Shown here piece after piece: positions 18,467-26,198 of a stretch of 64,000 nt of DNA. The DNA comes from Chloroflexota bacterium (GTDB lineage: Bacteria; Chloroflexota; Anaerolineae; Anaerolineales; Anaerolineaceae), in NCBI GenBank assembly GCA_009773005.1, contig WOUT01000006.1, positions 1-64,000 of the forward strand. Direction: 5' to 3'. Made by a program: the position numbers and the translations under genes. Position 1 is the stretch's first letter; every line of letters starts with the position of its first letter. The notes below the pieces were generated by a model. It did not search any database, had not been told where the DNA came from, and saw nothing but the letters and a program-made list of their open reading frames with translations.

Positions 18467-19711
18467 ATGGTAGATATAGAAAAAGCAAATGCATTAGTTT
18501 GTGAACGTTTTATGGAAGCGCGCCCGGTTGCTACTACCTTAGCCAAAGCGATTGAGGTAGTACCTGGTTTACACGACAACATGCTTCTTCACGCCGGACC
18601 CCCCGTTACATGGGAGAGAATGTCCGGCCCGATGAAAGGAGCCATGATGGGCGCTTTGATCTTCGAAGGCAAAGCCAGGAATGGCGAAGAAGCAGAGAAG
18701 ATGCTGCAATCTGGCAAGATCGAGTTCTCACCCTGCCATGAGCATATGTGCACTGGCCCGATGGCTGGCGTGATCTCACCATCCATGCTTGTATACGTCG
18801 TTGAAAACCAGACCCACAAGATCAAATGCTTCTCTAATTTGAATGAAGGACGCGGCAAAGTGCTGCGCATGGGCGCTTACAGCCAGGACGTTTTGGACAA
18901 ATTACAATGGATGGAATCCACACTCGGCCCGACGGTCAAAACCGCACTGGAAGCCATGGGTGGCATCGATATTCGCGCCATTCTTTCCAAAGCGCTGCAC
19001 ATGGGTGATGACGGGCATAACCGCCTGGACGCCGCCTCTGTTTTGTGGACAACCCAATTGGCGCCCTATATTGCCAAGACCGCCAAAGACAGCGCCACTG
19101 CTTTTGAAGTAATCAAATTCCTTGGCGAGAACGCCTTAAGCATTCTAAACCCGGTTATGGCTGGTTGTAAAACCATGACGGCTGCCGGTCATAATGTGGA
19201 GGGCAGCACGATTGTTACCATCATGGCACGCAATGGCACGGATTTTGGCATTAAGGTCAGCGGTTTGGGTGACACTTGGTTCACTGCCCAGGCCCCGATT
19301 GTGAAAGCGCTCTACTTTCCTGGTTTCAAAGAATCAGATGCCTGCCGCGATATTGGCGACAGTGTTATCACTGAAACGGCTGGCATCGGTGGCTTTGCCA
19401 TGGCAACTGCCCCCGCCCTGGTCACATTCATTGGCGGAGTACCCAGAGACGCCATTAATACTACCCTCGATATGTATGAAATCACCTATGCCGAGCACAA
19501 ACAGTTTACCATCCCATTCCTTGATTTCCGCGGCACCCCCACGGGCGTTGATATCCGCAAGGTTGTCGAAAAACAGATCACCCCGCGGGTGAACACAGGC
19601 GTTGCACACAAAGACCCAGGTGTTGGACAGGTTGGCGCTGGTGTGGTATCAGCACCGATGAGTTTGTTCGAAGACGCACTTGTCGCCTTCGCTGATAAAT
19701 ACGGTTTCTAA
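18467..19711 (+). CDS. DUF1116 (YlbE-type) protein
   Basis: This 414-residue protein has the length and features of the DUF1116 family, the YlbE partner of FdrA in oxamate carbamoyltransferase. Gly-rich motifs such as HAGPPVTWERMSGPMKGA (about residues 44-60) and HMCTGPMAGVISPSM (near 92-106) are typical. It is soluble and carries a good GGAGGA site 8 nt before the ATG. Position between fdrA and the cyclase gene supports one operon and a heteromeric enzyme with FdrA. The reaction in this organism is inferred from the E. coli example only. Confidence 0.83.
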   Translation: MVDIEKANALVCERFMEARPVATTLAKAIEVVPGLHDNMLLHAGPPVTWERMSGPMKGAMMGALIFEGKARNGEEAEKMLQSGKIEFSPCHEHMCTGPMAGVISPSMLVYVVENQTHKIKCFSNLNEGRGKVLRMGAYSQDVLDKLQWMESTLGPTVKTALEAMGGIDIRAILSKALHMGDDGHNRLDAASVLWTTQLAPYIAKTAKDSATAFEVIKFLGENALSILNPVMAGCKTMTAAGHNVEGSTIVTIMARNGTDFGIKVSGLGDTWFTAQAPIVKALYFPGFKESDACRDIGDSVITETAGIGGFAMATAPALVTFIGGVPRDAINTTLDMYEITYAEHKQFTIPFLDFRGTPTGVDIRKVVEKQITPRVNTGVAHKDPGVGQVGAGVVSAPMSLFEDALVAFADKYGF

Positions 19712-19736
19712 TTCCATACTCAGAAAAACGGAGGCT

Positions 19737-21407
19737 ATGATGGATCGAGAAAGTTTTATTAGGATGATGAGTGAAGCCAAATTATTTGACCTTACTCAAG
19801 GCTGCAGTATTTTTACTCCCCCCTGGCCGGGTGAAAAATCTCTTGAGGTACACTTCTTCAAGCGTGTTACCGGCGCCTATGGCGGCGGACAGGGCGCGAA
19901 CGGTCAAATCTTGAATTGGAGCAACACGGTCGGTACTCACCTGGTGGGTGAACGGGCGTTCCATTCCGGCGGTCGCGCCATTGCTGACATTCCTTTGGAA
20001 GACTTGTGCGGTCCTGGTGTGATCGTCGATATTTCAGATATAGTTTCTGATTACAGTATCATCACTCCTGAAATGATCATGAAGAAAGCCGAAGTTAATA
20101 AAGGCGACATTCTGATCATTAATACCGGTTATCACAAATATTCCTGGGACCAGCCACAGGTGAACAACAAAAAAGCGCAAGGCGGGGTTGAATCCATGGA
20201 ATTTGGTTTCCTTGTTCGTCATCCCGGCCCTTCAATTGAATTCTACAAGTGGGCGCTTGAAATGAAACTCAAGGTTGTCGGCGTGGATTGTGGCGCGGCA
20301 GAGCATCCCATGAATACCCCGATCCGCCGAATGCATGAAAACCACTTCAAACTGGCTGAGGAAAAACTTAAAAAAGAAACCGGCAAAACCTGGGATGAAA
20401 CATTCCCACAGGGTGAATACTACGATCTCACTCACATCACCATGCCGAAACACCACCTTGTGCTTGCCGAGTGTATCGTAGGTGATATCGACAAATTGCA
20501 AAATAAACGCGCCTGGATCCAGATCATGCCAATCCCTTACATGGAAGTGGAGACTGCCTGGTCGCGCGTAGCAGCCCTGACCGCACCTGATGGGATGAGT
20601 GAAGATGATTTCATAGAGGCGATGGAAAAATCAGAAATGATCGATATGACCGTCCCCTTCAGCGTCCAAACGCCTCAGTGGCTTAATTATGTTCCGTTAA
20701 GCGTCACCTACACCAAGCGAGTCGGTGGACAATATTTCGGCATGGGACGCAACGGTTCTATCTGCAACGCCAGTATTCACCTCGCCACGCATATGGATGG
20801 CGAAAAGCACTTCTATCCCAACGGTCGCACAATTGGGCAAGTGCCTTTGTCTGAGTGGGTAGGACCTGGCGTCATCGCAGATATCTCTGAACTCGTCAGT
20901 GATTCCAGCGTCTATACGCCAAAGATGATCCAGGAGGTCGTCGACATCCGCAAGGGTGACATTCTGGTCATCAAGACAGGTTGGAACAAGTACGGCTGGT
21001 TCAGTAAAGATTCTGATGAATTCCGGTATATGGTCAAACACCCGGGCCCCTCAGCCGATTTTTCAAAATGGGCAACCGATATGGAAATCAAGTGGATAGG
21101 TGTGGATGCAGTATCCGCTGACCACCCCATGAATACCATTATGCGCATCTGGCACCCCAAGACGTTTGCTGAAGCCAATGCCAAACTGATCAAGGACTTT
21201 GGGAAAGATTGGGACGAGATGTACCCAATGGATGGTTTTTATCAGGATATGCACCTAAACCTTTTCCCGAAGAAGATCGTGCATGCCGAGAACCTGGCAG
21301 GTGATATTGCCACTGCCAAGAGCGGCCGCTATTACATCGGCTGCTACTTGCAGAAAGCCATGGAAGCAGAATCCATGTGGGGTCGCTTCGTAGCTTTCAA
21401 AGAGTAA
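19737..21407 (+). CDS. Tandem cyclase-family protein (KynB/isatin hydrolase-like), first half degenerate
   Basis: A 556-residue fusion of two cyclase-family domains (Pfam cyclase; relatives are kynurenine formamidase and isatin hydrolase, metal-dependent amide/lactam hydrolases). Usual length is 200-270, so this is an internal duplication (about residues 1-280 and 285-556). The second half keeps the metal motif H-x-x-T-H-x-D-x-x-x-H (IHLATHMDGEKH). In the first half the same place reads TVGTHLVGERAFH, where the first His and the Asp are lost, so it is probably structural. The conserved GPGVI[VA]DIS strand occurs in both. ATG at 19737 is chosen because CGGAGG lies 3 nt ahead. It likely hydrolyses a ring amide feeding the FdrA/DUF1116 step. 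Confidence 0.82.
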   Translation: MMDRESFIRMMSEAKLFDLTQGCSIFTPPWPGEKSLEVHFFKRVTGAYGGGQGANGQILNWSNTVGTHLVGERAFHSGGRAIADIPLEDLCGPGVIVDISDIVSDYSIITPEMIMKKAEVNKGDILIINTGYHKYSWDQPQVNNKKAQGGVESMEFGFLVRHPGPSIEFYKWALEMKLKVVGVDCGAAEHPMNTPIRRMHENHFKLAEEKLKKETGKTWDETFPQGEYYDLTHITMPKHHLVLAECIVGDIDKLQNKRAWIQIMPIPYMEVETAWSRVAALTAPDGMSEDDFIEAMEKSEMIDMTVPFSVQTPQWLNYVPLSVTYTKRVGGQYFGMGRNGSICNASIHLATHMDGEKHFYPNGRTIGQVPLSEWVGPGVIADISELVSDSSVYTPKMIQEVVDIRKGDILVIKTGWNKYGWFSKDSDEFRYMVKHPGPSADFSKWATDMEIKWIGVDAVSADHPMNTIMRIWHPKTFAEANAKLIKDFGKDWDEMYPMDGFYQDMHLNLFPKKIVHAENLAGDIATAKSGRYYIGCYLQKAMEAESMWGRFVAFKE

Positions 21408-21420
21408 AATTGAACAACTA

Positions 21421-21460
21421 ATAGACCTTCAGGTGAGATAATTCCTCCCTGAAGGTCTAT
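21421..21460 (+). terminator. Perfect 13-bp stem-loop between the cyclase and hydroxylase genes
   Basis: ATAGACCTTCAGG and its exact complement enclose a 14-nt loop. No T-run follows, so it may be a partial terminator or an mRNA-stability hairpin separating two parts of the locus. Confidence 0.6.
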
Positions 21461-21467
21461 TGAATAA

Positions 21468-21495
21468 TTGAAAAATTGGCATTATCCATTAAAAT
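21468..21495 (+). promoter_or_regulatory. Possible promoter of the hydroxylase genes
   Basis: TTGAAA (21468-21473), 16-bp spacer, TAAAAT (21490-21495), just after the stem-loop and 56 bp before the FAD-subunit start. Reasonable but not strong. Confidence 0.4.
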
Positions 21496-21551
21496 AGAAT
21501 GATTGTTGCCGTACGTGTTCTGAACCGCAATTTTTCAGGAGGCAGAAATAA

Positions 21552-22433
21552 ATGAAGCCAGTTAAGTTTGATTATTACGCCCCCGCCAGTGTTGATGAAG
21601 CACTCGATACGCTGGCAGAACTTGGCTATGACGGGAAGGTACTTGCAGGAGGTCAGAGTTTGATCGCCGCGATGAACTTCCGTATGGCTAGACCTGCTGC
21701 ATTGGTCGACCTCAATAACGTCCCAGAACTTTCTTACATTAATCCCACCCCGGAAGGCGGTCTCGCAATAGGCACGATGACCCGGGTATATCAAGTGGAA
21801 CACGACCCGGAAGTGGCCAAGCGCTTCCCGCTGCTGCCCGAAGTTGCCAAGTTCATTGCACACTCCCAAATCAGGCGACGCGGCACATTCGGCGGCGCGA
21901 TCGCGCATGCCGATCCGGCCGGACAATTGCCAAGTATCGCGGTTACGATGGACGCGAATCTCCTGATCCGCGGAAAAGGCAAAGAACGCTGGGTAAAAGC
22001 CGCCGACCTTATTATCGGTCCTTTCATGACCACTATTGAACCCGATGAAATGCTGGCAGAGGTAGTTCTCTCTGCTAACCCTCCACGCACAGGCAGCAAC
22101 TATCAGCAAGTTTCCCGCCAGAGCGGCGGGTACGCCCAGGCTGCCGTTGCCTCTATAGTGACTTTGGATGAAAACAACCTTTGCAAGGCTGTTCGATTGG
22201 TGTTGATGAGCGTTGGTGAAGTTCCGATTCTGTCACAAAAAGCCAGCCAAATCCTGGTTGGTCATGTACCCACGGCAGATGCATTCAAAGCCGTTGCCGA
22301 AGCCGCTGCCACGTCCGAAATTGACCCAGCAACTGACTTGCACGCAACTGCAAAATATCGCCGCAACCTTATCCGTGTGTTAGTGGCGCGTTCCCTCGCC
22401 GAAGCCTTCGGCCGCGCGAAAAGAGGAGGCTAA
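21552..22433 (+). CDS. Molybdenum hydroxylase FAD subunit
   Basis: This 293-residue protein is the FAD-binding middle subunit of the xanthine dehydrogenase/CO dehydrogenase family. The two FAD contacts are visible: AGGQSLIAAMNFRMARP (residues about 32-48) and RRRGTFGGAIAHADPAG (near 113-129). It passes electrons from the iron-sulfur subunit to an acceptor. Start has AGGAGG upstream. It is followed after 1 nt by the 2Fe-2S subunit gene and then the molybdopterin subunit, the usual medium-small-large order. Confidence 0.93.
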   Translation: MKPVKFDYYAPASVDEALDTLAELGYDGKVLAGGQSLIAAMNFRMARPAALVDLNNVPELSYINPTPEGGLAIGTMTRVYQVEHDPEVAKRFPLLPEVAKFIAHSQIRRRGTFGGAIAHADPAGQLPSIAVTMDANLLIRGKGKERWVKAADLIIGPFMTTIEPDEMLAEVVLSANPPRTGSNYQQVSRQSGGYAQAAVASIVTLDENNLCKAVRLVLMSVGEVPILSQKASQILVGHVPTADAFKAVAEAAATSEIDPATDLHATAKYRRNLIRVLVARSLAEAFGRAKRGG

Positions 22434-22434
22434 C

Positions 22435-22914
22435 ATGACTAAACTATTTCCTGTTTCCATTAATGTGAACGGGCAGGTCTATGAGCGTCAGGTTGAAGCA
22501 AGGTTGCTCTTAAGTGATTTCTTGCGACACGAGCTTGGCCTCATGGGCACCCACGTTGGCTGCGAACATGGCATCTGCGGCGCTTGCACCGTGCTTTTTG
22601 ACGGCGAGGCTGTGCGTTCCTGCTTAATCTTCTCGGTTCAAGCTTCCGGTCACGAGATCAGGACTGTGGAATCATTGGGAACCCCCGAAAACTTGCACCC
22701 CCTTCAGGAAGCGTTCAGTGAAAAACACGCCCTGCAATGCGGATTCTGCACACCCGGGTTCCTGATGACCCTTGTTCCTTTCCTGGAACAAAATCCCCAT
22801 CCAACGGATGACGAAGTTCGTGAAGCAATTGACGGGAATATCTGCCGCTGCACCGGTTATGAAAAAATAATCGAAGCAGCTCAGGAAGCCTCGAAAAAAA
22901 TGTCTTCGCGGTAA
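22435..22914 (+). CDS. Molybdenum hydroxylase [2Fe-2S] subunit
   Basis: This 159-residue protein carries two [2Fe-2S] cluster motifs: the plant-type CEHGICGACTVLFDG (residues about 43-57) with a further Cys near 64, and the family-specific CGFCTPGF plus CRCTGY (near 102-109 and 138-143). It links the molybdenum site to FAD. Length is normal for the small subunit. It starts one base after the FAD-subunit stop codon, so the two are coupled. Confidence 0.95.
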   Translation: MTKLFPVSINVNGQVYERQVEARLLLSDFLRHELGLMGTHVGCEHGICGACTVLFDGEAVRSCLIFSVQASGHEIRTVESLGTPENLHPLQEAFSEKHALQCGFCTPGFLMTLVPFLEQNPHPTDDEVREAIDGNICRCTGYEKIIEAAQEASKKMSSR

Positions 22915-22937
22915 TTAAGAAGGATAAAGGTGATACT

Positions 22938-25283
22938 GTGACTGGAAAATATTTTGGTCAACCGATAAAACGACTGGAAGATAAACACTTGCTCTCTGGA
23001 AGAGCCAAGTTTATCGATGACATTGAAATCCCCGGAATGCTGCATGCCGCCTTCTTACGCAGTGATTACGCGCACGCCATCATCAAAAAGATCGATGTGT
23101 CTGAAGCTCGCAAACACCCGGGTGTTGTGGCGGTGTACACTGCTGAAGATTTCGGCGATTATTGGAAGCCCGGCCCTTTGCAGGTTCCTCCTCCTACCGC
23201 TATCAAAGGATCACAGTTCAATGCGCGGACTTTGGTTCCCATTGCTAAAGGCAAAGTGCGTTTTTCTGGCGAGCCTGTTGCAATTGTGATCGCAGAATCC
23301 CGCTATATCGCAGAAGACGCGCTTGAAGATATCATCTTCGATGCCGAACCTCTGCCAGCCGTGATCGATCTGGAAAAAGCCTGGGAAGATACCTCCGTGA
23401 AGGTGCACGACGATCTTCCTTCCAACCTGGCCGCCCTGGTCAAACAGGAAGCCGGGAACTACGAAGAAGCCAAAAAGCAGGCTGATGTTGTAGTTTCCAG
23501 AAAATTGTATGCAGACCGAGTTGCCGGCGCCGCCATGGAAAATCGCGGCTTTGTGGTCAACTGGGACGAACGCAATCAGGAAATGGTGGTTTGGGCAACC
23601 ACCCAGGCGCCCCTTCCGCTTCGAATTGCCATTGCCGGTAAAATGAACCTCATTGAAAACCAGGTGCGCGTTATCACTCCATTCATTGGTGGCGGTTTTG
23701 GCCCCAAAATCATGACTTCGCAGGCAGATGATGTGCTGCTGCCATGGATCTCAATGAAACTCAACAAACCGATCAAATGGCTGGAAGACCGCCGTGAAAA
23801 CTTCCTCGCCACGACTTCTGAGCGAGATCAGGTGCATTATTGCGAAATTGCGCTAAAGAAAGATGGAACAATCCTTGGTTTCAAAGACGTCTTCTATCAC
23901 AATACAGGGGCATACGATCCCTATGGAATGACAGTCCCGCTGAATACACAAACTCACACAGTAAGCAATTACCGTATTCCCAATTTCTATACTGAGATAC
24001 GCATGGTCTTCACCAATGAAATGGTGGTAACCCCGGTTCGCGGCGCTGGCAGACCTGAAGGTGTTTTCGTGATGGAACGCATGATGGATGCCGCCGCCAA
24101 AGAACTCAAGATGGATCCGGCAGAAATCCGTATGAAAAACCTGCTCAAACCAGAGGAATTCCCCCTGAAAACAGGCATAATCGGTCAGGATTTCGTGGAG
24201 GGTGTTCTGGATAGCGGTGATTACAAGGGCAACCTGGTAAAACTGCTCGAAATGGTTGAGTATGAGAAATTCCGCAAAGAGATCCAGCCACAAGCACGCA
24301 AAGAAGGCAAACATTTAGGTATAGGCGTGGTTGCCTTCACCGAAGGCACTGCAGTTGGTCCTTATGAGGGCGCGCGGGTCACTATTGGAAACAACGGCAA
24401 AGTTAGCGTCGCCACAGGCATCAGCACTCAAGGTCAAGGGCATTTCACAGTCTTTGCACAGATTGTCGCGGAGCAGCTCAATGTTAAAGTTGAGGATGTA
24501 AAAGTAATCACTGGGGATACCAATCACTTCCATTGGGGCGCAGGCACATTTGCCAGCCGCGGCGCCACGATTGCCGGAACTGCAATCCATAACGCTTCAG
24601 TCCTTGTGAGACAAAAGATTTTCGCTACCGCCAGCAAATTCCTTGGCGTACCTGAGGATCAGGTTGAACTGTGCGAAGGCTCCGTTTGTGTCAAAGGCAA
24701 GCCTGAAATTTCAATTTCGCTGGGAGAATTGGCAGGAAAAGCCAACCCGATGCGCGGCGCAGTCGAAGCGGATGTAAAACCCGGTCTTGAAGCGACCGCG
24801 TACTTCGCTCCTCCGCATGGCGCAACCGGTTCAGGGGCTTGTGCAATTATCGTTGATGTTGACCCCGAAACCCTCAAGATCAAGATCGACCGTCTCGTAC
24901 TCGTTCACGATTGCGGCACAGTCATCAACCCACTCTTGCTCGAAGGACAAATCCAGGGCGCCATTTCTATGGGAATTGGAAACGCTTTCTATGAGAAGAT
25001 CGTGTATGATGAAAACGGCCAACTGCTGACAGCATCCTTTATGGATTATCTGATGCCGCAAGCCACAGACATGCCCAATAAAATGGAAATTGGACATTTG
25101 CACACCAGCAGCCCGTTAAATCCATTGGGCATGAAGGGTGTTGGAGAGGCTGGAGCGATCCCCACTCCTCCGGCTTTTGTGCAGGCTGTTGAAGATGCTT
25201 TGATTGAATACAATCTCGACATTGCAGATTCCAACCTCAACCCGAGCATGATCTTTGAATATATGCATAGGTCCAAAAAATAG
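22938..25283 (+). CDS. Molybdenum hydroxylase catalytic subunit (form II-like, not CO dehydrogenase)
   Basis: This 781-residue protein binds the molybdopterin cofactor. Visible motifs include GGGFGPK (near 253), the active loop PVRGAGRPE (near 369), GQGHFTVFAQI and the catalytic Glu in GVGEAGAIPTP (near 733). The loop has RGAGR rather than the Cys-containing VAYRCSFR of true CO dehydrogenase, so the substrate is an aromatic or aldehyde-like compound, perhaps a purine. It starts with GTG (translated Met) after AAGGATAAAGG. Context with an NCS2 nucleobase permease supports a nucleobase substrate, but the sequence does not identify it. Confidence 0.92.
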   Translation: MTGKYFGQPIKRLEDKHLLSGRAKFIDDIEIPGMLHAAFLRSDYAHAIIKKIDVSEARKHPGVVAVYTAEDFGDYWKPGPLQVPPPTAIKGSQFNARTLVPIAKGKVRFSGEPVAIVIAESRYIAEDALEDIIFDAEPLPAVIDLEKAWEDTSVKVHDDLPSNLAALVKQEAGNYEEAKKQADVVVSRKLYADRVAGAAMENRGFVVNWDERNQEMVVWATTQAPLPLRIAIAGKMNLIENQVRVITPFIGGGFGPKIMTSQADDVLLPWISMKLNKPIKWLEDRRENFLATTSERDQVHYCEIALKKDGTILGFKDVFYHNTGAYDPYGMTVPLNTQTHTVSNYRIPNFYTEIRMVFTNEMVVTPVRGAGRPEGVFVMERMMDAAAKELKMDPAEIRMKNLLKPEEFPLKTGIIGQDFVEGVLDSGDYKGNLVKLLEMVEYEKFRKEIQPQARKEGKHLGIGVVAFTEGTAVGPYEGARVTIGNNGKVSVATGISTQGQGHFTVFAQIVAEQLNVKVEDVKVITGDTNHFHWGAGTFASRGATIAGTAIHNASVLVRQKIFATASKFLGVPEDQVELCEGSVCVKGKPEISISLGELAGKANPMRGAVEADVKPGLEATAYFAPPHGATGSGACAIIVDVDPETLKIKIDRLVLVHDCGTVINPLLLEGQIQGAISMGIGNAFYEKIVYDENGQLLTASFMDYLMPQATDMPNKMEIGHLHTSSPLNPLGMKGVGEAGAIPTPPAFVQAVEDALIEYNLDIADSNLNPSMIFEYMHRSKK

Positions 25284-25350
25284 GTTATTCAGGTATACTA
25301 ATACCTTCGAATTACAACTGATAAAAATAAATTGACAGGAGGTTGTTTGT

Positions 25351-25806
25351 ATGATTATTGAAGGTGAGCACACTTTCAAAGGTCCGCGGGAAGTTGTTTA
25401 TGACATGTTCAACGACCCCAATGCCCTCGCTACCGCTGTGCCAGGAATGCAGAAATTGGTCAAGGTCGATGACACACATTATGAAGGGGCTATAAATCTC
25501 CGCATTGGCCCCATAAATGCGTCATTTGCTGGCGTTTTATCATTATCCGATGAAAACCCGCCTGAAAGCTGCACCTTGAACATCGACGGGAAAGGGATGG
25601 CCGGGTTTGCCAAAGGTGTTGGAAAAGTTCATTTTACTGACCTTGGCGATAATTCAACATTATTGAAATACGCCGGTGATGTGAATATTGGTGGAACGCT
25701 TGCGAGCGTCGGTCAACGCATGATCGACAGCGTAGCGAAATCAATGATCAAATCAGGGCTCGAAAAATTAGAAAAAACATTGGAGGAAAGATGGCAACAG
25801 AAGTAA
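25351..25806 (+). CDS. CoxG-like SRPBCC protein
   Basis: This 151-residue protein fits the CoxG/SRPBCC helix-grip fold: it begins with a beta strand and a short helix (GEHTFKGPREVVYDMFNDP) and ends with a long C-terminal helix. CoxG proteins travel with molybdenum hydroxylases; in CO dehydrogenase systems CoxG anchors the enzyme at the membrane through its C-terminus. Here the C-terminus is not hydrophobic, but the next gene, overlapping by 16 nt, encodes a one-helix membrane protein that could do that job. AGGAGG precedes the ATG. Confidence 0.87.
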   Translation: MIIEGEHTFKGPREVVYDMFNDPNALATAVPGMQKLVKVDDTHYEGAINLRIGPINASFAGVLSLSDENPPESCTLNIDGKGMAGFAKGVGKVHFTDLGDNSTLLKYAGDVNIGGTLASVGQRMIDSVAKSMIKSGLEKLEKTLEERWQQK

Positions 25807-25964
25807 AAAACAATACAGCAGAATCGAAAAAAGAACATACTGTCAGCGAACCGAAAAGCGGTTTGAAGGGTTTACTTAAGATAGCAGAAGTAAGAATGCT
25901 CCTTTTTGTCATTCCCGTTGCGCTTGCCCTGCTAGTTCTTGCCTTGGCACTTAAAGCAAATTAA
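25791..25964 (+). CDS. 57-residue single-helix membrane protein overlapping coxG
   Basis: ATG at 25791 lies inside the coxG-like gene (16-nt overlap) with GGAGGAAAG just ahead, a near-ideal ribosome site. The product has a charged, flexible first half with many Lys/Glu and one hydrophobic helix near residues 36-53 (MLLFVIPVALALLVLALA), and ends KAN. The topology suggests a tail-anchored or N-in membrane protein. By position it may be the membrane anchor missing from this CoxG-like protein. No family is recognised. Confidence 0.72.
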   Translation: MATEVKNNTAESKKEHTVSEPKSGLKGLLKIAEVRMLLFVIPVALALLVLALALKAN

Positions 25965-25976
25965 TCGGCGTAATCA

Positions 25977-26004
25977 TGTGTGGGGGGGTTTCCCCCCCCC
26001 ACAA
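25977..26004. repeat. Poly-G/poly-C hairpin
   Basis: TGTG followed by seven G, a TTT loop, nine or ten C and ACA can fold into a very stable stem. It lies 13 bp after the 57-residue gene. There is no T-run, so termination is uncertain, and the homopolymer runs may also vary by slippage. Confidence 0.55.
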
Positions 26005-26010
26005 CCCATC

Positions 26011-26039
26011 TTGACAAATTGATGTATCATATATATACC
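26011..26039 (+). promoter_or_regulatory. Promoter of the NCS2 permease gene
   Basis: A perfect TTGACA (26011-26016) is followed by an AT-alternating -10 region (TATATA at 15 bp or TATACC at 17 bp). The leader to the permease is about 150 nt, and contains GGAGGTG at about 26061 that serves no gene I can see. Confidence 0.55.
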
Positions 26040-26198
26040 AAGATGGAAAAGAAAATCACAGGAGGTGCTTATCGGGGTAGGATTGATTTTGCACTTTAGG
26101 TAGTAAATGAAATTTTTGTAATTTGCAATGGTTCGAAACAGAAAGCAATTGAATTTCAAAAATCCAAATCATAAACACAGGATGGAAGGAAAAAACCT

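Noticed and set aside
21489-22109. 206-codon open frame on the minus strand
   Set aside because: It is antisense to the FAD subunit gene with recognised motifs, so it is a shadow frame.
22938-25806. Reading the hydroxylase plus CoxG-like genes as aerobic CO dehydrogenase
   Set aside because: The active loop has RGAGR instead of the Cys-containing CO dehydrogenase loop, and no other cox accessory genes follow.
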